Source: Streptomyces sp. ISL-100
Lineage (GTDB): Bacteria; Actinomycetota; Actinomycetes; Streptomycetales; Streptomycetaceae
Direction of reading: 5' to 3'
Length of the DNA: 49,010 nucleotides
NCBI RefSeq assembly: GCF_018614615.1
Contig: NZ_JAGGOK010000026.1
Location: forward strand, 1 to 49,010
Both the position numbers and the translations under genes were made by a program. Under the pieces are notes generated by a model. It ran no database searches. It was not told the origin of the DNA and was given only the letters and a program-made list of their open reading frames with translations. Of this stretch, positions 35,313 through 42,539 are shown one piece after another (position 1 is the stretch's first letter; the number at the start of each line of letters is the position of its first letter).

Positions 35313-35975
35313 TTACTGCGCGGTCTGGACGGCGGAGAGCACGACGAGGTCGGAGTGGATCAGGCCGGGCGCGTCGGCGTCGGGCGGGGTCGGCTCGATG
35401 CGGTCGCCGATCGGGGAGCCGTGGACGACGGCGATGTGCTGGAGGTAGCGGAAGCCGGCGGTGCGTGCGGTGGCGATGAGCAGGCCGAGCGGGTCGGTCA
35501 GGCGTCCGTTCTCGCGGCGCTGGCGGGTGGCGATCAGGAGCAGGCCGTCGGCGCGCAGGAGGCGGTGGGTGCGGTGGAAGAAGCCGGGCCAGCCGTCGTC
35601 GATCGCGCCATGTTCGCCGGGGCCGTAGGCGCCGTGCGCGGGGGCGGTGGGCAAGGTGTCGGGGTGGAGTTCGGCCAGAATCACCGGGGTGAGGCAGACC
35701 TCGCCCGGTGCCGGGCCGGAGGTGCCGTGGGCCACACAGGGGGTGCGGGTGTCCATGCCGGGGCCGGTGTCGCTGATGGCCAGGCGCAGCAGCCCGGTGG
35801 GCAGGCGGCCGGGGCGGTGGCAGAACTCCCGCTCTGCTCGGCGCACCGCCCAGTCGGGCAGCACGCGCCCGTCCGGGGTGGCGGTGGGTGTGCCAGGGGT
35901 GGGGAGCCAGATCGTCGTCGGCAGCGGGGTGGAGGCGTTCGGACGGGTGGGAGTGGTGCGGCGGTTGGGGGTCAT
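35313..35975 (-). CDS. Methyltransferase-like companion protein without catalytic motif
   Basis: 220 residues, first gene of the leftward operon. LVVLSAVQTAQ at the C-terminus and the block RTHRLLRADGLLLIATRQRRENGRLTDP resemble the second half of amino-methyltransferases (cf. CRHLLRPGGHAVITTRPWRERGELIDLP in the next gene), but no SPPY or SAM loop is present. It may be a diverged partner or specificity subunit. It ends 10 bases before the active enzyme gene. The 36-bp conserved element lies 47 bases upstream of its start. Confidence 0.6.
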   Translation of the reverse strand: MTPNRRTTPTRPNASTPLPTTIWLPTPGTPTATPDGRVLPDWAVRRAEREFCHRPGRLPTGLLRLAISDTGPGMDTRTPCVAHGTSGPAPGEVCLTPVILAELHPDTLPTAPAHGAYGPGEHGAIDDGWPGFFHRTHRLLRADGLLLIATRQRRENGRLTDPLGLLIATARTAGFRYLQHIAVVHGSPIGDRIEPTPPDADAPGLIHSDLVVLSAVQTAQ

Positions 35976-36021
35976 GGCGGGGATGCGTCGCCACAGGCCG
36001 GGTGCCGGTGATTCGTGCTGA

Positions 36022-36057
36022 CACTTCTTAAGGAGAAATCCCCGGTTGATCGTGCCA
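36022..36057 (+). repeat. Conserved 36-bp control element, copy 1
   Basis: Begins CACTTCTTAAGGAGAAA and ends GATCGTGCCA. The outer 17 of 18 and inner 10 of 10 positions match copy 2 at 37139-37175 in opposite orientation. Its outer end faces the leftward methyltransferase operon, 47 bases from the first start codon. Confidence 0.8.
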
Positions 36058-36355
36058 GCGAATGGGGAATCCGCTGGTCAACGCCCGATCTGCCACAAGC
36101 CGTTCCGGGCGGGCGCGATGAGCGGAGAGGCAAGGGTCAAAGGTCGTTCCGGGACTTTTTTCGAAGATTTCCAGGGCTTCTTGATACGGGAGAACGTGCA
36201 GGTCAGCGGGCAAACTGCCAGTAGCTGACGAGGCGTTGGCTGGGCTGCGGCAGGCCCGGTGCGGAGCGCGTGCGGCTCGATGGCAGGGCGGTGACAGGAG
36301 GACTTGGCGGGATGGGTGGCGTCCCGATTCGCTACCGCAGGCAAGGAGCCCGCTC
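36058..36355. other. Leader region of the regulator gene
   Basis: About 300 bases with no convincing gene; short frames on both strands lack family features. It contains the AT-rich stretch GACTTTTTTCGAAGATTTC (around 36150-36170) and TTGATACGG near 36180, where a promoter for the regulator gene could lie. Ends with GCAAGGAG before the ATG at 36356. Confidence 0.4.
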
Positions 36356-37135
36356 ATGCGCCGCGCAAACGTCCGTACGTCACTGTCGCAGTCTTCCGCC
36401 TCCCCCTTCGACCGGGTCGACGTCTCCCTGCTGAATCTGGCCTCCGGGCCCTCCCCGCTGGCTCTGCCGGCCGTGCTGCTGTCGGAGCGTGAGCCGTCGG
36501 CCGCCTGGCCGGTGGACCGGGTCCGGGCGCGGATGGCGCACCCCTCCACGCCGGGTGCGGCGCGGGCGAGGGTGTGGGCCGAGATCGTCCGCCGTCGGGC
36601 GGCGCACGGTGAGCCGTGGGGCACGGTCGGGGTGGCGATGGTGGTGCCCGCGCTGCGCCGGGCGCTGGCCCGAATGCCGCGCCCGGCGGAGCTGGACCAG
36701 TTCGAGCTGGAGCAGGTGGTGCTGGTCGCGGTCGCCGAGGAGTTCGCTGCTCTGGAACCGGGAGAGGATCCGGCGCAGTTCGGGCTTCGGCTGGTGCGGG
36801 CCGGTGACCGTGCGGCCCACCGTCTGACGTACGGCGTGCGGCGGGAGCGCCGTACGAGGGTGGAACCGCTGGAGGAGGGTGCGGTGCCGACGGGGCTGCC
36901 GGGGACCTCACTCGCGCAGGTGTACGCGGTCCTTGAACGCGCAGAGGCGGCCGGGGTCATCACCGAGACCGAGCTGGAACTGATCGGCTGCACCCGGCTG
37001 GACCGGATGAGCGCGGCCGAGTCCGCACGGGGTGCCGGGATGAGCGTGCGGGCGATGTTCCGCAGCCGTGCGGAGGCCGAACAACGCCTGGTCAAGGCCC
37101 TGCTGGCCGGGGAACTCTCGGCCGGGACGGGCTGA
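36356..37135 (+). CDS. Putative ICE regulator with sigma-region-4-like HTH
   Basis: 259 residues from the ATG at 36356 (AAGGAG upstream). The C-terminal ~75 residues (AQVYAVLERAEAAGVI, ELELIGCTRLDRMSAAESARG, SVRAMFRSRAEAEQRLV) have the layout of sigma region 4: a helix, then an HTH recognising DNA, ending in an Arg/Glu-rich helix. The N-terminal ~180 residues are Ala/Arg-rich helices with no recognised domain. It stands alone between two copies of the conserved element, placed to control both the methyltransferase and conjugation operons. Confidence 0.55.
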   Translation: MRRANVRTSLSQSSASPFDRVDVSLLNLASGPSPLALPAVLLSEREPSAAWPVDRVRARMAHPSTPGAARARVWAEIVRRRAAHGEPWGTVGVAMVVPALRRALARMPRPAELDQFELEQVVLVAVAEEFAALEPGEDPAQFGLRLVRAGDRAAHRLTYGVRRERRTRVEPLEEGAVPTGLPGTSLAQVYAVLERAEAAGVITETELELIGCTRLDRMSAAESARGAGMSVRAMFRSRAEAEQRLVKALLAGELSAGTG

Positions 37136-37138
37136 GGC

Positions 37139-37175
37139 TGGCACGATCGGCCGCACTTTTCTCCTTAAGGGAGTG
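37139..37175 (-). repeat. Conserved 36-bp control element, copy 2 (inverted)
   Basis: Begins TGGCACGATC and ends TTCTCCTTAAGGGAGTG on the plus strand, the reverse complement of copy 1 with one extra base and a variable 9-base centre. It starts 3 bases after the regulator stop and faces the rightward conjugation operon. Confidence 0.8.
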
Positions 37176-37442
37176 AGAGCGCCTTCCGGGTTCCGGAGTC
37201 CGGAGTCCGGAAGGTGCTCTTCTCCCCCTCCTGTCCCCGTGGGTTCTGGGTCCTGCCGTTTCGTGCTGACACCTCGAAACCCGCGTACCGCGCCTCGTGC
37301 GCGCTGGCTTCCGCAAGGGAGGTGGTGCGCCGCCGCGGGCCCGCCCCGAACCCCGGGGACGGAGTACCCCCTCTTCCCGCCACGGTGCTGACCGCGCCGT
37401 CCTCTCCTCTCTCCCCTGTCTGCCGTGTTGGAGGTGTTTTAC
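37176..37442 (+). other. Leader of the conjugation operon
   Basis: About 270 bases. CCTTCCGG/CCGGAAGG (around 37182-37214) can form a hairpin with GTCCGGA repeats in the loop. No gene is credible here. Presumably this is the 5' untranslated leader of the conjugation transcript started near copy 2 of the control element. Confidence 0.45.
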
Positions 37443-37838
37443 GTGCTCGCTCTCATGTCCGGGTTGCGGGCAGAGATCCGCCGCCTCGCCCCGCGCCGGC
37501 GGGTCCGGGGAGCAGCCCGTGTGCTCGTCGTGGTCACTGCGATGGTCCTGTCGCTGCTGGCGGATCCGCCGTGGGCGTGGGCCGCGGTTGACATCCCGAC
37601 CGTGATCAACAATCTGCGGGACTGGATCGTCGGGCTGCTCGCCGGGCTTGCCACGCTGTTCCTCACCTTCGGCGGGCTGCGCTATCTGATGGCCGGGGGT
37701 GATCCGGGGGAAGTCGAGGCGTCTAAGCGGGCGTTGAAGGCCGCCGCGATCGGTTACGGGCTCACGATCTTGGCTCCGGTACTGGTCACCGTACTCAAGG
37801 GCATCGTCGGAGCCGACGCGGGCGGGGGCGCGCCATGA
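37443..37838 (+). CDS. VirB2/TrbC-like small membrane protein
   Basis: 131 residues from a GTG at 37443, chosen for GGAGG eight bases upstream; an in-frame GTG at 37425 is an alternative. A basic N-terminus and a hydrophobic segment ending ADPPWAWA look like a cleavable signal; two further helices (WIVGLLAGLATLFLTFGGLRYLM and AAIGYGLTILAPVLVTVLKG) follow, the pilin-like layout of VirB2/TrbC. It is first in the conjugation operon and overlaps the VirB6-like gene by 4 bases. It may form a surface channel rather than a pilus in this Gram-positive host. Confidence 0.6.
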   Translation: MLALMSGLRAEIRRLAPRRRVRGAARVLVVVTAMVLSLLADPPWAWAAVDIPTVINNLRDWIVGLLAGLATLFLTFGGLRYLMAGGDPGEVEASKRALKAAAIGYGLTILAPVLVTVLKGIVGADAGGGAP

Positions 37839-39796
37839 CTCCCGCCCGGCGCCTGCTCGGCGCTCTGCTCCTGCTCGCCGTCTCCGGCGCTCTCGTACTC
37901 GGGCTGTCGGCATCCGCACCCGCGCAAGCCGCCCCATATGCACCAGCCGCGCCGGCTGATCCGGAGCCTCGGCCCGAGCCCGGCCCCGCGCCCGCGCCTG
38001 AACCCCATCCCGAGCCCTCACGGCCCGAGCCGAATCCTGAGCCCGGCCCTTCCCCGGAGCCAGGGCCGCCGTCCCCACGGCCAGACGAGCCGTCCCAGCC
38101 AGATCCGGAACCGACTCCGGGCGAGATGCCGCACGCCTGCGAGGTGAACGGCACCAACTGCGAGTACACCGAAGGCTTCGGCTTCGATGATCTGCTGGAC
38201 ATCCCCGGAATGATCGCGAACGCGATCACCGCGTTCCTGGGCATGCTCGTCGAGCAGATCATGAAGCCGATCCGTGAACTCCTCGCCGACACGCTCTTGG
38301 CGACCCCCGACGTCACGCGCCAGGCGGACATCAAGCGGCTGTGGAACGGCTCCCTGGGAATCACGGCTGGGATCTACGTCCTGTTCGTGACCGCGGGCGG
38401 CGTGACGGTGATGGCTCACGAGACCGTTCAGACCCGGTACGCGCTCAAGCAGATCGCACCACGCCTGTTTGTCGGGATGATCGCTTCGGCGACGTCGCTG
38501 ACGGTCATGGGCAAGGCCATCGAGCTGGCCAACGCCCTCTCCCACGCGGTGATGGGCACCGACCTGTCGGACTCCGGGCAGGGGCTCGTGGAGCGGGTCA
38601 TCCCGTTCGCCCTGTTCGGCGTCGGCGGGCTGAAGCTGTACGGGCTCATCCTCGCCATCATCATGATCGTCCTGGTGCTGGCGGTACTGACTGGCTACAT
38701 CGTGCGCGTCGCGGTCATCGCGCTGCTCGCGGTCAGTGCGCCGCTCGCGCTGTCCTGCCATGCCCATCCGGTCACCGAGAGCGTGGCGAAGATGTGGTGG
38801 CGGGCGCTCGCGGGATGCCTGACCATCCAGGTCGCGCAGTCGATGACGTTCATCGTCGCGCTGAAGATGTTCTTCGCTCCCGGTGCGACCCTGCTCGGGT
38901 TTCCCAAGCCGACTCAGTTGGGCACGATGCTCGCCGGACTCGGCCTGTTCTGGGTGCTGTTCAAGATTCCCGGCTGGTGTACGCGGAGCATCTTCCGTTC
39001 CACGCCGGTCAACGCCTCGTTGCCCGGGCCGCTACGGATGATGCAGTCCGTGGCGATGTGGCGGCTGGTGAACAGGGCCGTACCGGGCGCCTCTGCGATG
39101 CGCCGGGGAGGTGGCGGCGGACCCGGCGGCGGGGGTCTGATCGGGCCACGGGGCGGCGGCGGGCGTCCTGGCGGAGGCGGCGGGCGTCCTAGCGGCGGCG
39201 GAGGCGGTCACCCGGGCGGCGGCGGAGGAGGAGGACGCGGGGGCGCTCGCGGAGCTGTGGCCGGCGGCGCGGTACGCCGCCTCGCGGGACGTCTGCCGAT
39301 TCCGGGCGGGGTGGCCGGGTTCGTGGTACGCCGTGGCTTGGCGGTCATCGCCCGCCGGGCCGCACGCGGCCCGTACCCTGCACCCGGTGCGGCAGGCGCT
39401 CCAGGCGCCGCCGGCAGCCCGGCGGGCGGCGCGTCCCAGCCCAGGACCCGGCGCAGGACGCCGTCGTGGGCGCCGACCGCGCCGCCGCGTATCGCGCCGG
39501 GCCCGCGCAGTGTGATGCACCCCGGTACCGCCCGGCGTACCCGCCAGCTGACGTTGCCGATCAAAGCGACCCGAGTGCCGACTCGCCCCTCACGGCCCAC
39601 CCAGCTGCGGTTGCCCGTCCCCGCCGTGCGGAGTCCGCGCCCCGCGCGTGCGGCAACCGGACCTGCGCCTCGCGCCTCGGCCACGGCGCGCGGCCGCCAA
39701 CTCGCTCTGCCCGTCCCCGCCGCCAGGACCCGCGCCCGCACAGCCCGCCCCGTACAGCTGCGCCTGCCCCTCGAACCGCCCACTCCCCGGAGGTGA
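37835..39796 (+). CDS. VirB6/TrbL-like channel protein with repeat-rich tails
   Basis: 653 residues. Signal peptide, then a Pro/Glu repeat (PEPxPxP, ~33-95) likely spanning the cell wall, then a core of six or so membrane helices (~110-390) including GVTVMAHETVQTRY and KMWWRALAGCLTIQVAQSM, resembling VirB6/TrbL of type IV secretion. After a Gly-rich stretch (~425-470) the basic tail has four spaced copies of a QLxLP motif near residues 571, 589, 621 and 641 (QLTLPIKA, QLRLPVPA, QLALPVPA, QLRLPLEP). The start codon overlaps the pilin-like gene stop (ATGA). Confidence 0.65.
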   Translation: MTPARRLLGALLLLAVSGALVLGLSASAPAQAAPYAPAAPADPEPRPEPGPAPAPEPHPEPSRPEPNPEPGPSPEPGPPSPRPDEPSQPDPEPTPGEMPHACEVNGTNCEYTEGFGFDDLLDIPGMIANAITAFLGMLVEQIMKPIRELLADTLLATPDVTRQADIKRLWNGSLGITAGIYVLFVTAGGVTVMAHETVQTRYALKQIAPRLFVGMIASATSLTVMGKAIELANALSHAVMGTDLSDSGQGLVERVIPFALFGVGGLKLYGLILAIIMIVLVLAVLTGYIVRVAVIALLAVSAPLALSCHAHPVTESVAKMWWRALAGCLTIQVAQSMTFIVALKMFFAPGATLLGFPKPTQLGTMLAGLGLFWVLFKIPGWCTRSIFRSTPVNASLPGPLRMMQSVAMWRLVNRAVPGASAMRRGGGGGPGGGGLIGPRGGGGRPGGGGGRPSGGGGGHPGGGGGGGRGGARGAVAGGAVRRLAGRLPIPGGVAGFVVRRGLAVIARRAARGPYPAPGAAGAPGAAGSPAGGASQPRTRRRTPSWAPTAPPRIAPGPRSVMHPGTARRTRQLTLPIKATRVPTRPSRPTQLRLPVPAVRSPRPARAATGPAPRASATARGRQLALPVPAARTRARTARPVQLRLPLEPPTPRR

Positions 39797-39804
39797 GTCC
39801 CTTC

Positions 39805-40710
39805 ATGGCCGATCACGAGGACGAGACCGTCCTGCCCGCCAAGATCCCCGCCGACGTATCGAGAAGCGATCAGGTCCTCGGGCCGCTGACCGCGCGCCAG
39901 ACGGCCATCCTCGCCACCACCGGCCTGGTGCTGTACGGCGGATATTGGGCAGCCCGCCCGTTCATGGCACCGGTCGCCTATGCCGCTCTGGTGGCTCCCG
40001 TGGCGGTCATGGTGACGGTGGTCGCGGTGGGGCGGCGCGACGGCATCGGCATGGACCGCCTCCTGCTCGCCGCCACCCGCTTCCATCTCACGCCCAAGCG
40101 CCGCGTGCCCGCCCCCGAGGGCATCACCCCGCTGCCCGCTCTCACTCCAGGGGCCTGGAGAGTGCGGTCCGGCCGACCGTCGGCCGCGTTGCGGTTGCCG
40201 GTCCGGGAGGTCACCGAGACGGGCACCCTCGATCTGGCCGCCGACGGACAGGCGGCCCTCGCCGTGTGCAGCACGCTGAATTTCCATCTGCGCACCGGCG
40301 GCGAGCAGCAGGCGCTGAACGAGGCCTTCGCCCGCTGGCTCAACTCACTGACCGGCCCCACCCAGATCCTGGTGCGCGCGCACCGCCTGGACGCCGCCCC
40401 GCTGGTCGAGGAGTTGCTCGAGTCCGCGCCCGCCCTTCCTCATCCGGCTCTGGAGCGGGCGGCCCTGGCCCATGCCGACTTCCTCGTCGAGCTGGCCGCC
40501 GAACGTGACTTGCTCACCCGCCAAGTCCTCCTGGTGGCCCGGGAGCCCTCCCCCACCGGTGGGGCGCGGGCCGGCCACCGGCTGACCGAGGCGGCCCGCG
40601 CCCTGGAGGCTGCCGAGATCACCGTTACCGCCCTGGACGCCCCTGCCACGGCGCAGATGCTCCGCCTGGCCGCCGACCCCGAATCCGTAGCGACCCCTGA
40701 TGGTGCGTGA
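39805..40710 (+). CDS. PrgI/VirB3-like and SCO6880-type secretion protein
   Basis: 301 residues from the ATG at 39805 (GGAGGTGAG upstream). Residues ~1-75 follow the PrgI family: PADVSRSDQVLGPLTARQTAILATTGLVLYGGYW and a second hydrophobic segment. The remainder (LRLPVREVTETGTLDLAADGQAAL, FARWLNSLTGPTQILVRAHRLD) matches the N-terminal part of VirB4/SCO6880-type proteins, so the usual VirB3-VirB4 split lies differently here. The next gene starts on the stop codon (TGATG), which suggests fixed stoichiometry with the VirB4 ATPase. Confidence 0.7.
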   Translation: MADHEDETVLPAKIPADVSRSDQVLGPLTARQTAILATTGLVLYGGYWAARPFMAPVAYAALVAPVAVMVTVVAVGRRDGIGMDRLLLAATRFHLTPKRRVPAPEGITPLPALTPGAWRVRSGRPSAALRLPVREVTETGTLDLAADGQAALAVCSTLNFHLRTGGEQQALNEAFARWLNSLTGPTQILVRAHRLDAAPLVEELLESAPALPHPALERAALAHADFLVELAAERDLLTRQVLLVAREPSPTGGARAGHRLTEAARALEAAEITVTALDAPATAQMLRLAADPESVATPDGA

Positions 40711-42539
40711 TGTTCCGCTTCCTTCGCCGCGACAGCGCGGCCGACACGTCCGTCGACGTGCGAGAGACACTGTCCGCGCTGGGCCCCGACGGGCTCGAAG
40801 TCCACGCCCGCACCCTGGCCGTCGGCTCCCACCTCGCCGCCACCCTGGTGGTCACCGGCTACCCCTCCGAGGTCGTCCCGGGCTGGCTGGATCCGCTGCT
40901 CACCTACCCCGGCCGTCTCGACGTCGCCCTGCACATCGAGCCGGTCGCCAGCGCGCTGGCCGCCCAGCAGCTCAAGAAACAGCGCGCCCGCCTGGAATCC
41001 TCCCGCCGCACGAGTCTGGATAACGGCCGCCTGGACGACCCCGACACCGAGGCCGCAGCGGCGGACGCCGCGGAGTTGGCGTACCGGATCGCCCGTGGCG
41101 AGGGCAAGCTCTTCCGCCTCGGCCTGTACATGACCATCTACGGGCAGGACGTCGAGCACCTGGCCGACGAGGTCGCCTCCGTCCGCTCGATCGCCGAATC
41201 GCTGCTCGTGACGACCGCCCCGGCGACCTACAGGGCGCTGCCGGGCTGGCTGGCCACCTTGCCTCTGGGCCTGGACACCCTGAAGGTGAGGCGGACCTTC
41301 GACACCGAAGCCCTGGCCGCCTGCTTCCCCTTCGCCTCCCCCGACCTGCCCGCCGACATCGCCATGGCACCGGGTGGGGTGCTCTACGGGCTGAACACCT
41401 CCAGCGGGTCGATGGTGCTGTGGGACCGCTTCGCCCAGGACAACTACAACTCCGTACTGCTGGCCCGCTCCGGGGCCGGCAAGTCGTATCTGACCAAACT
41501 GGAGCTGCTGCGCCAGCTGTTCACCGGGTGCGAAGCGATGGTCATCGATCCGGAGGACGAGTACCTGAAGCTAGCCGAGTCGGTGGGCGGCACGGTCATC
41601 CGCCTCGGTGACCCCGCTGTGCGGCTCAACCCCTTCGACCTGCCGCCCGACACCGGCGGCGAACAGGACGCACTCACGCGCCGGGTGCTGTTCCTCCATA
41701 CCTTCCTGGCCGTGCTCCTGGGCGGCGAACTGGCGGCCAACGAGCGCTCGGTCCTGGACCGGGCGGTTCTGGCCACCTACCGGACGGCAGGGATCACCGC
41801 CGACCGGACCACCCACACGCACCCCGCCCCGCTGCTCGCCGACCTCGCCGCCCAGCTCACCGCCATGGAGGAAGCAGCTGCGAGTGAGCTGTGCGCACGT
41901 CTGGACCCGTACGTGAACGGCTCACACCGCCAGCTGTTCGCCGGGCCGACGACCACCCGCCCCACAGGACATCTGGTGGTCTTCGCCCTGCGTGAGATCC
42001 CCGACGAGCTGAAGACCGCGAGCATGCTCCTGGCCCTGGACGTGATCTGGCGCCAAGTCGCCCACACCGGCACCCGGCGCCGGCGTCTGGTGGTGGTGGA
42101 CGAGGCGTGGCTGCTGATGCGTGATGGTCACGGAGCGAACTTCCTGTTCCGGATGGCCAAGGCCGCCCGTAAGCACTTCACCGGGCTGGCGGTCATCACG
42201 CAGGACGCCGACGACGTCCTGGCCTCCGAGCTGGGCCGGGCAATCGTCTCCAACGCCGCCACCCAGCTGCTGATGCGCCAGTCTCCGCAGGCCATCGACC
42301 AGATCGGTGCCGCCTTCCGCCTCTCGCGCGGCGAGCGCCACCACCTGCTCTCCGCCCCCAGAGGCTGCGCGCTACTGCTGTCGGGCCGTACGAAGGTCTC
42401 CTTCAGCCCGGTGGCCTCCGAGGAAGAGCATTCCTTGATCACCACGGATCCAGTCGAGCTCCAGGCCGACGCCGAAGCCACCGCCGACGAAGCGGGCGAC
42501 CCGTACGGCCTGCCCGACCTGACGGGAATTCAGCTGTGA
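40710..42539 (+). CDS. VirB4-like conjugation ATPase
   Basis: 609 residues. Walker A ARSGAGKSYLTKLELLRQL at about 252-270 and Walker B RRRLVVVDEAWLLM near 455-468, followed by the arginine/glutamine sensor segment AVITQDADDVLAS and NAATQLLMRQSP, the normal VirB4/TraC order. It energises the type IV channel from inside the membrane. The ATG shares bases with the stop of the PrgI-like gene, and the end overlaps the VirD4-like gene by 4 bases. Confidence 0.9.
   Translation: MFRFLRRDSAADTSVDVRETLSALGPDGLEVHARTLAVGSHLAATLVVTGYPSEVVPGWLDPLLTYPGRLDVALHIEPVASALAAQQLKKQRARLESSRRTSLDNGRLDDPDTEAAAADAAELAYRIARGEGKLFRLGLYMTIYGQDVEHLADEVASVRSIAESLLVTTAPATYRALPGWLATLPLGLDTLKVRRTFDTEALAACFPFASPDLPADIAMAPGGVLYGLNTSSGSMVLWDRFAQDNYNSVLLARSGAGKSYLTKLELLRQLFTGCEAMVIDPEDEYLKLAESVGGTVIRLGDPAVRLNPFDLPPDTGGEQDALTRRVLFLHTFLAVLLGGELAANERSVLDRAVLATYRTAGITADRTTHTHPAPLLADLAAQLTAMEEAAASELCARLDPYVNGSHRQLFAGPTTTRPTGHLVVFALREIPDELKTASMLLALDVIWRQVAHTGTRRRRLVVVDEAWLLMRDGHGANFLFRMAKAARKHFTGLAVITQDADDVLASELGRAIVSNAATQLLMRQSPQAIDQIGAAFRLSRGERHHLLSAPRGCALLLSGRTKVSFSPVASEEEHSLITTDPVELQADAEATADEAGDPYGLPDLTGIQL

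Noticed and set aside
36046..36344. Small frames on both strands upstream of the regulator gene
   Set aside because: No good ribosome site or family feature; the region is better explained as promoter and leader.
36022..37175. Sigma-54 promoters in TGGCAC...GC of the 36-bp elements
   Set aside because: The -24/-12-like resemblance is partial and actinomycetes lack sigma-54.
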